NCBI GenBank assembly: GCA_020073385.1
Contig: JAIQFH010000068.1
Location: 1-32,963, forward strand
DNA: 32,963 nt
Source: Terriglobia bacterium
GTDB taxonomy: Bacteria; Acidobacteriota; Terriglobia; Terriglobales; Acidobacteriaceae
Direction of reading: 5' to 3'
Notes under the pieces: model-generated
Told to the model about the DNA's origin: nothing
The model's database searches: none
What the model saw: the letters and a program-made list of their open reading frames with translations, nothing else
Position numbers and translations under genes: made by a program
Part shown: piece after piece, positions 1 to 7,889 of the stretch
Numbering within the stretch: position 1 is the stretch's first letter
How the letters are laid out: the number at the start of each line of letters is the position of its first letter

Positions 1-448
1 GTCCGGCTGTGCCTTTGCCCAGATGGAACCAGTTGGTCAGCATCCATGGCAGGGCCGAGGCGATGACAGCTCCGAGTCCAATAAACAGGCTCTGCATGGC
101 GAAGCCGCGGGTCCGTTGCGATTCCGGGAGCAAATCGGCGACGAAAGCACGAAACGGCTCCATGCTGATGTTGATCGATGCATCCAGAATCCAGAGGAGA
201 CCTGCAGCCATCCACAGGACTGATGAGCGCGGCATCAGGATTAGAGCGATTGAGCTTAGGATCGCGCCGGTCAGGAAATAGGGCCGACGGCGTCCGAGGC
301 GTCCCCAGGTATGGTCGCTGGCATGGGCGCCGAGGTATTCGTAGATGGCGCTCATGTTGGCCATCTGCAGACCCCAGCCGAATTGAATGCCGAAGAATCC
401 GAAGCTCATGTTCCAGATCTGCCAGAACGACTTACTCGGCTTTTCCAT
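1..448 (-). CDS. MFS sugar transporter (SLC45/GPH-like), 3' end beyond window, internal segment missing
   Basis: Reading the minus strand from an ATG at 448 gives an uninterrupted frame to the window edge. The translation starts MEKPSKSFWQIWNMSFGF and contains SDHTWGRLGRRRPYF, the family's version of the MFS motif A loop, then hydrophobic helices and SINISMEPFRAFVADLLP. This resembles the sugar-cation symporters often found beside malQ in acidobacteria. A GAGG Shine-Dalgarno lies about 10 nt upstream, and the malQ stop is 45 bp upstream, so the two probably form one operon that moves and processes maltodextrin-type sugars. Odd point: relatives as I remember them have about 25 residues, including a membrane helix, between EYLGA and SDHTW. 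Here the two are joined in frame at about 318-325, so transport may be lost. The family call is from memory of motifs, and the substrate is inferred. Confidence 0.75.
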   Translation of the reverse strand, partial: MEKPSKSFWQIWNMSFGFFGIQFGWGLQMANMSAIYEYLGAHASDHTWGRLGRRRPYFLTGAILSSIALILMPRSSVLWMAAGLLWILDASINISMEPFRAFVADLLPESQRTRGFAMQSLFIGLGAVIASALPWMLTNWFHLGKGTAG

Positions 449-493
449 GTGGACTACCTCGACCCAGAGTTTCAAACCCTGAGCGGTTATGGC

Positions 494-1693
494 TTAACGG
501 TCGTAAAGAGTAGCCAGTTCCTTGAGCCTTGCCGCGATTTCTTCGCTGGCCGCACCCGGCTTCATGCGCCACTTCCAGTATCCGCTGGGGACGCCGGGCA
601 AATTCATTCGCGCCTGGCTGCCCAAGCCGAGAAGATCCTGCATCGGGACGATGGCGGTATTCGCAACCGACGACATGATGGCGCGGATCAGAACCCAGTG
701 AATGGGATCGTCCTTGAAGCCGAGATAGGCGCGGGCGTACGCATGCTCTTGGGTAACGTCTTCCGCGCTACGCGTACTATCACCGCTGCCGCTGCTCGTC
801 CACCAGCCCACGACGGTATCGTTGTCGTGCGTCCCGGTGTAGGCCACCAGATCGCGTACGTAGTTGTGCGGCTTGAATGTTGGCGCCTGCGGGTCGTTGC
901 CGAAAGCGAATTGCAGGATGGCCATGCCCGGTAACCTGAACTCATGACGAAGCGCTTCAACTTCCGGGGTAATCACACCTAGATTCTCCGCGATGATCGG
1001 CAAGTCGCCCAGTTCCTTGCGGAGCACGGAAAACAATTCCGCTCCTGGACCTTTGACCCAGCGGCCATTGATCGCGGTCGTTTCATTCCCCGGCACTTCC
1101 CAGTATGCCTCGAAGCCGCGGAAGTGATCGATGCGAATGAAATCGTAGAGGCGGAGCGCGGCGCGCAACCGCTCGATCCACCATTGAAATCCGGTTTGCT
1201 TCAGCAGAGGCCAGTCATATATAGGATTGCCCCAGCACTGTCCGGTGGCACTGAAGTAGTCAGGCGGAACGCCGGCAATCTTGAGCGGGGTACCGCGTTC
1301 GTCGAGCAGGAAGAACTGACGATTCGCCCAGACGTCGGCGCTATCGTGCGCGACATAGATAGGCAGGTCTCCGATAATGCGAATGCCGCGCGCGCGTCCG
1401 TAGGCTCGCAGTTTCTGCCACTGCTGGAAGAAGACGTACTGGAAGAACTTCTGGGCCTCGATGGCGGACGCGAGTTCTTCCTTGTTGCGCTTCATGGCCT
1501 CACCCTGGCGCGCCGCAATATCGCTCGGCCACCTGGTCCACGCCACGAGGCCGTGTTCTTCCTTCAAGGCCATAAACAGAGCGAAGTCGTCAAGCCACGA
1601 AGCGTGCGCCCGCGCGAATTCCTGCAACTCGCGCCGACTGTCAGCAGAAGCGCTGGCCAAGAAATTCATCGCGGCCTTGTGCAGCAACGGCAT
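494..1693 (-). CDS. malQ: 4-alpha-glucanotransferase (GH77, amylomaltase), N-terminally truncated
   Basis: MalQ moves alpha-1,4-glucan segments between maltodextrins in the cytoplasm. The reading frame has 399 residues against about 500 for the family. The catalytic core is intact: nucleophile Asp189 in FIRIDHFRGF, acid/base Glu236 in IIAENLG, and Asp290 in YTGTHDND. The sequence starts at MPLLHKAAMNF, which in full-length MalQ lies roughly 100 residues in, just after the first barrel strands and the ILLHPTSLPG-type motif. Upstream of this ATG the frame stays open, but its translation (starting from QWCETWRRCGGPGFK going inward) is not MalQ-like and is antisense to the neighbouring gene. The protein is therefore probably a nonfunctional remnant. 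The likely operon partner is the MFS transporter downstream. The identity is clear. Whether the truncation is real or an assembly join cannot be decided here. Confidence 0.9.
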   Translation of the reverse strand: MPLLHKAAMNFLASASADSRRELQEFARAHASWLDDFALFMALKEEHGLVAWTRWPSDIAARQGEAMKRNKEELASAIEAQKFFQYVFFQQWQKLRAYGRARGIRIIGDLPIYVAHDSADVWANRQFFLLDERGTPLKIAGVPPDYFSATGQCWGNPIYDWPLLKQTGFQWWIERLRAALRLYDFIRIDHFRGFEAYWEVPGNETTAINGRWVKGPGAELFSVLRKELGDLPIIAENLGVITPEVEALRHEFRLPGMAILQFAFGNDPQAPTFKPHNYVRDLVAYTGTHDNDTVVGWWTSSGSGDSTRSAEDVTQEHAYARAYLGFKDDPIHWVLIRAIMSSVANTAIVPMQDLLGLGSQARMNLPGVPSGYWKWRMKPGAASEEIAARLKELATLYDR

Positions 1694-1722
1694 CTTGAAA
1701 CCAGGGCCTCCGCATCGACGCC

Positions 1723-2256
1723 ATGTTTCGCACCACTGACTGGACCGAAGAACAGTTGGATCGCGTGCTCCAGAGGCATGAGGCGTCGGTAGGGTATTCG
1801 ACTTGCTTTTGGTATAACGTCAGGAATTCGCGCGCCTTGTTTGACCGCTCGGGTTGGTTCAAGGCGCTTCAGGAGAGAGCAAAGCAGCCCTATCCGGAGG
1901 AGTTGAAACGGGCAATTGTCGCAAAGAATTATCCCATCCTACGGAACAACATATCCTGGTACCTTCACCAGATCGAACTGGCCCTGCAGCGGCAAGACCC
2001 GATCAGCGTGAACCACCGTGCCACTGCCATGCTGGCAAGTTACTTCGACATTGTATTTGCCGTAAATGGACAGCCACATCCGGGAGAAAAGCGGCTGGTT
2101 GAATTTGCCGGGGCCTTATGTCCGAACCTACCGACTGGCTTGGTGGAGGGGGTGACGGCCTTTCTCTCGGCGTTGCCGGATAATCGAGTCACCGAACGCG
2201 CGAATGCAATGCTCGATGGTCTCGATGATCTGTTACGCCACACATGCTTTCTATAA
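1723..2256 (+). CDS. Nucleotidyltransferase-like protein, C-terminal part only
   Basis: The frame encodes 177 residues. The text MFRTTDWTEEQLDRVL, then HEASVGYSTCFWYNV, PYPEELKRAIVAKNYPILR and FAVNGQPHPGEKRL resembles the helical C-terminal half of nucleotidyltransferase (DUF4037/kanamycin nucleotidyltransferase-like) proteins. The nucleotide-binding GSxxxG and DxD motifs expected in the first 100 residues are absent. In-frame codons upstream of the ATG (GLRIDA) still read as plausible family sequence for a few residues before meeting the malQ fragment. The gene has therefore probably lost its N-terminal domain at the same junction that truncates malQ. No Shine-Dalgarno is evident, and the ATG at 1723 may be an internal Met. 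The family assignment is from memory and moderate; the product is probably not an active transferase. Confidence 0.5.
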   Translation: MFRTTDWTEEQLDRVLQRHEASVGYSTCFWYNVRNSRALFDRSGWFKALQERAKQPYPEELKRAIVAKNYPILRNNISWYLHQIELALQRQDPISVNHRATAMLASYFDIVFAVNGQPHPGEKRLVEFAGALCPNLPTGLVEGVTAFLSALPDNRVTERANAMLDGLDDLLRHTCFL

Positions 2257-2492
2257 TCAAGGCGCGGCACGCACCTCTCGGCGGGCGCTTGTTTTTTCAC
2301 ATGCGAGTTGGGGTGGCCCGAAGAAGAAAAAATCCCTTCCGACCCCGCAGCAAGCGGCTATCAAACAGGACTCGGCGTACTCCCAGTAGCAGCGCCAGCA
2401 TGATGGGAACGAGGCTGAGCCAAAAGCTGAAATCCCGTTGACAAACGTCCGCTTAGATGGGCTCTTGCGTACCTCAGCGGCGCCCAACGATC
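2257..2492. other. Intergenic stretch with no supported gene
   Basis: No gene can be assigned. A minus-strand open frame at 2297-2452 has a hydrophobic stretch reading FWLSLVPIMLALLLGVRRV and could be the tail of a decayed membrane protein. It has no convincing start and no recognised relative. Confidence 0.3.
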
Positions 2493-2552
2493 TGTGATTA
2501 CGATCACAAGGATATGTGATTACGATCACAATTCCCAGTGACGGAAATCACA
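2493..2552 (+). promoter_or_regulatory. Three tandem CRP/FNR-family-like operators, 22-bp period
   Basis: Two identical copies of TGTGATTACGATCACA lie at 2493-2508 and 2515-2530. A third, AGTGACGGAAATCACA, lies at 2537-2552. All fit the CRP consensus TGTGA-N6-TCACA (the third as GTGA-N6-TCAC). Start-to-start distance is exactly 22 bp both times, two DNA turns, so bound dimers would stack on one face. They lie upstream of the promoter at 2585-2614 and the TonB-dependent receptor gene, which they probably control. The regulator's identity is inferred from the palindrome only. Confidence 0.75.
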
Positions 2553-2584
2553 CGCCGCAATGGCGAGGAAAAACGATTTTCTTC

Positions 2585-2614
2585 TTGACAGTGGTGATAC
2601 GTCTGTAGCGTAAT
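2585..2614 (+). promoter_or_regulatory. Putative sigma70-type promoter of the TonB-dependent receptor
   Basis: A perfect -35 hexamer TTGACA (2585-2590) is followed after 18 nt by CGTAAT (2609-2614), a four-of-six match to the -10 consensus. Transcription would start near 2621, leaving a leader of about 120 nt before the ATG at 2743. The nearest operator centre lies about 75 bp upstream of that start, a position compatible with activation. Confidence 0.5.
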
Positions 2615-2742
2615 CACGCAGTAGTAGAAAAACACTAATTTCGAGTTCCCAGACGGAGTGGGATGGAGGCGAGGCGTTTCCATCCCTCGACCGGAACCTC
2701 AAAACGGTCAGCTAGAACTCATTCACAATTGGAGATTCTTTT

Positions 2743-5700
2743 ATGCGTAAGACGTTGAAGCTAGCGAGGGGCGTAGTCTGCTTGCTCGGTCTGCTAGTGG
2801 GCGTAATGTGGGGGCAAGGAATTTTTGCCACCTTGACGGGCGTGGTTTCCGATCCCTCCGGAGCAGTAGTCAACGGTGCAAGAGTCACCCTCACGGACGC
2901 TGGGTCGGGCTCGGCCCGCGAGACGCAAACCAACAGCGACGGATATTACACCTTCGCTTCGGTTCCCGTAGGCAAATACAACATCACGATTGAAGCGCAG
3001 GGATTTGAAACCTATAAGGCAACGGGCATCGCGTTGGGTGGCGCTGAAAAGCGCAATCTGAACGTCACTCTCACACTGGGCTCGACGAGCCAGACGATCG
3101 AGGTGAATGCTGAAGCCACCCAGCTGGTGACCACGGACTCGCCCGAGCATACGTATACGCTGGGAGAGACGCAGCTGCAGAATCTGACTCAGATCGGCAG
3201 CGACGCGGCCGAGTACATCAAGATCATGCCCGGATTTGCGGTTCAAAACGGCAGTTCCAACAAGGCGAACTACAGCGGCGAGGTCATCGGCATCAACGCC
3301 AATGGCGACGCAGGCAGCCAGAGCCCGCTGAACAACGCCTCTAGCTACAACGGGCTGCCCGGCAACTCGCTCGACATCACCATGGACGGCGCACACGTCG
3401 CCGACCCGGGTTGCGATTGCGACACTCCAGTCAATCCCAACTCCGATTTCTTGCAGGAGTTCCGGGTGCTGGCATCGAACTTCAGCGCCGAGAACCAAAA
3501 GGGACCCATCCTCATCACGTCGGTGACCAAGTCCGGTGGGCAGCACCTGCACGGCAGCGGCTTTTTTTCTGCCCGGAATTACGCACTTAATGCCAACGAC
3601 TGGCTCAACAACAACAGCAACTCCCCGAAACCTGCGAATAAGTACTACTACCCAGGCGGCTCGATCGGCGGCAAGGTCCCCAAGACCCACGATAAATTGT
3701 TCTTCTTTGTGGGCTTCGAGTACTTCCACCAGGTTTTGGACACCGGCTTGCTGCGTTCCACGGTTCCCACGTCAGGTCCGAACAGTATGCTCGAGGGGAA
3801 TTTCTCGACTTCCGAGTTGCAGAAAATCGGCGACGCAACCCACGGCTATAACACGGGTGGTGGAGGAACGCCGGTGGGAACGGCCTGCCCGAACACCGGC
3901 CCCGGCACCCCGAACCCCTACCTCCCATGTCTTAACCAGGCGGCGATGAATGCGTTCGGGTTTACGCAGAACGCGACCGACTTGGGATGGAGTGGCTCGA
4001 TTCCGACAGCGGACCTGAACCCGAACATGCTGGCCCTGATGAAGCTATATCCGGCGCCCAATGCCGATCCCAACGCGACCGGCGGGTACAACTACATCAA
4101 GTCCGCAATTTTCAACCAAAACAACACGCAGTTCGTCACGCGCGAAGACTACAACATCAGCAACAGCACCAAGCTGTTTGTGCGCTACAACTATCAGAAA
4201 GAGACGCAACAGTTCCCGGTGGGACTGTGGTGGCGCCAGTCGGACCAGGTTCCGTATCCGACACCGATCGAGGGCAGAAACCGGTCCTACTCGATCTCGG
4301 GATCGCTGACCCACGTGTTCAGCCCGAGCATGACCAACGAAACGGTCGTCGCCTACACGCTGGTGAAGTTCCCGAACGTTTTTGCCAATCCTAAGGGAGT
4401 TGATCGTGCGAATGTCGGCTACGGCGTTCAGGGACTATTCAAGAACGGCGTCGCTCAGATTCCGTCGTTCGGAGGTACGGGCGGCAACGGTGAAACGGCT
4501 TTAGTCTTCAATCCGGGCGGCTTCGAAGCTGGTGGAGCGTCGCAAGGCTTGTATGCCAACAAGTACATGCCCAGCGTGAGTGACACGATCACCAAAGTGA
4601 TCGGCACGCATACGATCAAGGGAGGCTTCTTCTGGGAATGGATTCGCAACGTCCAGCCCGCGAATAACAATACCAACGGGTACCTGCAGTTCGTATCCGG
4701 AAGTAATCAACTGTATACCAGTGGCGACTCCTATTCTGACGAGGTTCTGGGCATCGCCAGCAACTACAATGAAGCCACGAAGAATCGTCTCAACGATATT
4801 GCCTACAACACGGTCGATTTCTTCGCTCAGGATGACTGGAAAGCGACCAGGCGGCTGACCATAAACTTCGGCCTCCGCTTCAGTCACTTGCAGCCTTGGT
4901 ATGACCGGTTGCCCTATGGCTTCGCCGTCTTCGACATCAACGCCTATAACTCGGGTGGCGGGGCATCCTGTACGGGCGCGCCCACGTTCTGCGGATACCT
5001 GTGGCATGCCAAGAGCAGCTCCGTGCCCTTGACTGGCTACCCGACCCGTGCGCTGTACTACCAGCCACGCCTGGGCGGCGCATACGATCTCAAAGGTGAC
5101 GGCAAGACCGTCCTCCGCGGAGGATGGGGCCGTTACTACTTCCACACAGGCCAGTTTACAAGTGGCCTGGATGCGTCCGCAGGGGTTCAAACGACCGGGT
5201 TCGGCAGCCAGATCGCGTTGAGCGGGAACACCAGTCAGCCGATCCTAGTCAATCCGCTACCTGCGTCTTTGGCTCCATGGAGGGGCGCCGCTGGCAATGC
5301 TGGGTTGGATACCGTCAATTTCAGCGCGAATCCCTCCGGCCCCTCAGCCGTGGACGGCAAGGATGACAAAATGGGCTATACGGACAACTGGAACTTCACC
5401 ATCTCTCGCCAGTTGCCCTGGTCGAGCCTGTTTGAGGTCGCCTATATTGGCAATCGGTCGAGAGATCTTTCCAATGGGGGCAATGGTGGAAGTCTGGGCG
5501 CTGGGGGCGGAGGCTTCGCTACCTACAACATCAACTTGATACCCGTCGGGGCGATGCTGTCCTCAAAGAATGGCGGCGCTGATCCGAACACTCTGAATGT
5601 CGCCAACTTCTATCCCATTCAGGGTTATTCGGACCTGAATGTGACCACCAATAATGGCTTGGCCAACTACCACGCCCTGCAGGCGACTTGGGCTCGCACG

Positions 5701-6477
5701 AAAGGGCGGTACACGCTGGACCTAAACTATACGTACGGCAAGGCCCAGGGTGTGGTGAATGACGGCTCGGGCCGTGCCGCAGATATTTTCGACATAAACA
5801 AAAGCATCGGCGTTCTGCCCAACAGCCGAAAACACCTGTTCAATGCTGCTTATTCCGTGGAACTGCCCAACGCGAAGAACATCAACAAGTATGTTGGCGG
5901 CTTCGTAAACGGCTGGCAGGTTAGCGGAATCGTGCAGATGCAGAGCGGGCCCAACCTGACCGCCTTCCAGAACCAAAACTTCGGCATGAGCTACGTAGGC
6001 ACAGCTGCGAACAATGGCACGGCGGTGGTTCCAGGCACCAACTTCGCGCTCAACAATAAGTCCCTGCTGGGCACGACGGAGATCCAACTCAATCCAATTC
6101 TGACCTGCAATCCAGCGAGTGGGCTGAAAGCGCACCAGTACATCAATGGGAGTTGCTTCGCGGCCCCATCGCAGGTTGGTCAGAACGGCCCGTTTGTCTT
6201 GCCGGCTATCTATGGGCCGGCGTACTTCAACTGGGATATGGCATTGTTCAAGAACTTTGCCATCACCGAGAGCCAGAAACTGCAGTTCCGCTTCAACCTC
6301 TACAACTGGATGAACCATCCACTGTGGTCGTTTAACGGAAACAATCTCGGTCTCACCTTCCAACAAGATGATACGGGTGCTTTCGCGCAGAGCGAGTCGA
6401 ACAAATCGACGTTCGGCTACACGACCCAGAAACAGGGCCATCGCATCATCGAGATGGCGGTCAAGTACTACTTCTAA
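2743..6477 (+). CDS. TonB-dependent receptor, Oar-like, with carboxypeptidase-regulatory-like N-terminal domain
   Basis: This 1244-residue outer-membrane protein starts with a signal peptide (about residues 1-25, VVCLLGLLVGVMWGQG). A Cna-B/CarboxypepD_reg-type domain follows (about 28-110: LTGVVSDPSGAVVNGARVTL, DGYYTFASVPVGKYNI). A plug region comes next (about 120-260: TLGETQLQNL, GNSLDITMDGAHV), then a large beta-barrel ending in the aromatic KYYF typical of Bam substrates. The length and the many Asn/Gly-rich barrel strands match the acidobacterial Oar-like receptors. These are thought to import large nutrients such as oligosaccharides or peptides with TonB energy, but the ligand is not known here. 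A GGAG Shine-Dalgarno precedes the ATG. The gene has its own promoter, three CRP-like operators and a terminator, so it is probably transcribed alone. The TPR gene follows in the same direction. Confidence 0.93.
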   Translation: MRKTLKLARGVVCLLGLLVGVMWGQGIFATLTGVVSDPSGAVVNGARVTLTDAGSGSARETQTNSDGYYTFASVPVGKYNITIEAQGFETYKATGIALGGAEKRNLNVTLTLGSTSQTIEVNAEATQLVTTDSPEHTYTLGETQLQNLTQIGSDAAEYIKIMPGFAVQNGSSNKANYSGEVIGINANGDAGSQSPLNNASSYNGLPGNSLDITMDGAHVADPGCDCDTPVNPNSDFLQEFRVLASNFSAENQKGPILITSVTKSGGQHLHGSGFFSARNYALNANDWLNNNSNSPKPANKYYYPGGSIGGKVPKTHDKLFFFVGFEYFHQVLDTGLLRSTVPTSGPNSMLEGNFSTSELQKIGDATHGYNTGGGGTPVGTACPNTGPGTPNPYLPCLNQAAMNAFGFTQNATDLGWSGSIPTADLNPNMLALMKLYPAPNADPNATGGYNYIKSAIFNQNNTQFVTREDYNISNSTKLFVRYNYQKETQQFPVGLWWRQSDQVPYPTPIEGRNRSYSISGSLTHVFSPSMTNETVVAYTLVKFPNVFANPKGVDRANVGYGVQGLFKNGVAQIPSFGGTGGNGETALVFNPGGFEAGGASQGLYANKYMPSVSDTITKVIGTHTIKGGFFWEWIRNVQPANNNTNGYLQFVSGSNQLYTSGDSYSDEVLGIASNYNEATKNRLNDIAYNTVDFFAQDDWKATRRLTINFGLRFSHLQPWYDRLPYGFAVFDINAYNSGGGASCTGAPTFCGYLWHAKSSSVPLTGYPTRALYYQPRLGGAYDLKGDGKTVLRGGWGRYYFHTGQFTSGLDASAGVQTTGFGSQIALSGNTSQPILVNPLPASLAPWRGAAGNAGLDTVNFSANPSGPSAVDGKDDKMGYTDNWNFTISRQLPWSSLFEVAYIGNRSRDLSNGGNGGSLGAGGGGFATYNINLIPVGAMLSSKNGGADPNTLNVANFYPIQGYSDLNVTTNNGLANYHALQATWARTKGRYTLDLNYTYGKAQGVVNDGSGRAADIFDINKSIGVLPNSRKHLFNAAYSVELPNAKNINKYVGGFVNGWQVSGIVQMQSGPNLTAFQNQNFGMSYVGTAANNGTAVVPGTNFALNNKSLLGTTEIQLNPILTCNPASGLKAHQYINGSCFAAPSQVGQNGPFVLPAIYGPAYFNWDMALFKNFAITESQKLQFRFNLYNWMNHPLWSFNGNNLGLTFQQDDTGAFAQSESNKSTFGYTTQKQGHRIIEMAVKYYF

Positions 6478-6501
6478 ACTCGAGACGTTTCCCTAACCAG
6501 G

Positions 6502-6531
6502 ATGGGATGGCTTCGGCCATCCCATTCTTTT
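6502..6531 (+). terminator. Rho-independent terminator after the TonB-dependent receptor
   Basis: A perfect 10-bp stem (ATGGGATGGC at 6502-6511 with GCCATCCCAT at 6516-6525) is closed by a TTCG tetraloop with the favoured C-G closing pair. It is followed by TCTTTT. It lies 25 nt after the receptor stop codon. Confidence 0.85.
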
Positions 6532-6562
6532 GCTGTAGACTTATTAGCAACGGCCGCGCGGT

Positions 6563-7699
6563 ATGCATAGATTGCTTCTTCTCCCCATACTGCTGTTCAG
6601 TTCACTTCTCTGTGCACAGGCTCCTCAGCTCTCACTGCAGCAGCTGGTCGAGGATGCCATGCAGAAGCAGCAGGCAGGGGATCTTGCTGGCGCCGTCACC
6701 GGCTACAAGCAGTTCCTCAAACTCCATCCCGAAGCCACGCCCATTCACACCAATCTAGGCGTGGCGCTGGCTGGTCTGGGTCGTTATGAGGAAGCCGTTT
6801 CGGAATACAAGGTTGCGCTCAAGCAATCGCCGTCATTTCCCGCTGCGCGGCTGAATCTCGCGCTCGCCTACTACAAGATGGGGCGTATTTCCGACGCTGC
6901 CACCCAGTTGACGCACGTCCATCGTCAGGATCCAGGCAACATGCAGGCGGTGCAGCTGCTCGGCGACTGCTACCTACGCATGGGGGAGAACAAAGAGACG
7001 ATCACTTTGTTGCAGCCCGTTTCGAAAGCTCACCCCGACGATCTTGCTATCGCTTACATGCTGGGAACGGCCCTCCTGAGAAACAAGCAGCGCGAGGAAG
7101 GGGCGGCGGTGATTGACCGTATCCTGCGCAATGGCGAGTCGGCGGAGTCTCACCTGCTGTTGGGAATGACCAAGTTCGAGGCAATGGAATATCCGGAGGC
7201 CATCGCGGACCTCACAAAGGCGGCGGAGATTAATCCGAATCTGCCGGACGTTTATTCGTACCTCGGCCAGGCGCAGATGGCCAGCGGGGACATGACGGCA
7301 GCACGGGAGGCGTTTGAGAGAGAACTCGCCGTGAATCCCAACGACTTCGAGTCAAACCTGAGGCTGGCGGTGCTGATGAAGCAGGATGGAAATTACGAGC
7401 GCGCGCATCAACTGGTGGATCGGGCTCTGCTGGTTCGTCCCAAGGATCCTGGTGCTCTGTACCAGGTTGGGGCCGTCTACCTAGCTGCGGGAGACACGAA
7501 TCGGGCGCTGACCTCATTGGAGTCCCTAGTCAAGCAGTTCCCACAATTCCTTGAGGCACACGTTTCGCTGGCGCAGGTTTACTATCGACTGCGGCGAAAA
7601 GAAGATGGCGATCGCGAACGCGAAATCGTGCAGAAACTCAAGGCCGAGCAGGACGCGCAACTCTCAAAAGCCAAGGGAGAAACTCAGCCAAGACCTTGA
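6563..7699 (+). CDS. Secreted tetratricopeptide-repeat protein
   Basis: The product has 378 residues with a cleavable signal peptide (MHRLLLLPILLFSSLLCAQA). A continuous array of about nine TPR units fills residues 30-360, for example GDLAGAVTGYKQFLKLHPEA, GRYEEAVSEYKVALKQSP, GRISDAATQL and GDTNRALTSLESLVKQFP. TPR solenoids bind other proteins or peptides, and no enzymatic motif is visible. The C-terminus is charged and low-complexity. The start is set by the signal peptide; no clear Shine-Dalgarno precedes it. TPR genes commonly sit beside CRTAC1-type genes in acidobacteria, as here, so a scaffold role in an envelope complex is likely but inferred. It is convergent with the first CRTAC1 gene across a palindromic repeat. 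Confidence 0.88.
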   Translation: MHRLLLLPILLFSSLLCAQAPQLSLQQLVEDAMQKQQAGDLAGAVTGYKQFLKLHPEATPIHTNLGVALAGLGRYEEAVSEYKVALKQSPSFPAARLNLALAYYKMGRISDAATQLTHVHRQDPGNMQAVQLLGDCYLRMGENKETITLLQPVSKAHPDDLAIAYMLGTALLRNKQREEGAAVIDRILRNGESAESHLLLGMTKFEAMEYPEAIADLTKAAEINPNLPDVYSYLGQAQMASGDMTAAREAFERELAVNPNDFESNLRLAVLMKQDGNYERAHQLVDRALLVRPKDPGALYQVGAVYLAAGDTNRALTSLESLVKQFPQFLEAHVSLAQVYYRLRRKEDGDREREIVQKLKAEQDAQLSKAKGETQPRP

Positions 7700-7740
7700 A
7701 GCCCGCATACCTCCTCTCTCTGATCCACACTCTAACGCTT

Positions 7741-7842
7741 GTCATCCTGAGGCGGGCTGTCTTGCCCGCCGAAGGACCTGTGCAATTTGGCAGGCCACAT
7801 GGGTGCTGCCAGCAACCGCATAGGTCCTTCGCTCAGGATGAC
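7741..7842. repeat. Long palindromic intergenic element (REP/MITE-like)
   Basis: The outer arms GTCATCCTGAG (7741-7751) and CTCAGGATGAC (7832-7842) are exact inverse complements. Inner arms GAAGGACCT (7771-7779) and AGGTCCTTC (7822-7830) also pair. A nested hairpin GGCGGGC/GCCCGCC occupies 7751-7770. It fills the gap between two convergent genes. It resembles a dispersed non-coding repeat that I recall from acidobacterial genomes, and it may act as a two-way terminator. Confidence 0.75.
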
Positions 7843-7889
7843 AAAGCGAGTAATGACTCAAGAAGTGATGAAGGTGTATATAGCCAGGC

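Noticed and set aside
2794..3729. Long minus-strand open frame opposite the receptor gene (311 codons)
   Set aside because: It is antisense to a well-supported receptor, has no ribosome site and no family resemblance. High GC at third positions of the real gene creates such shadows.
7741..7842. Possible CRISPR or tandem array in the palindromic gap
   Set aside because: The arms are inverted, not direct, and there are no regular spacers. No CRISPR array was seen anywhere in the window.
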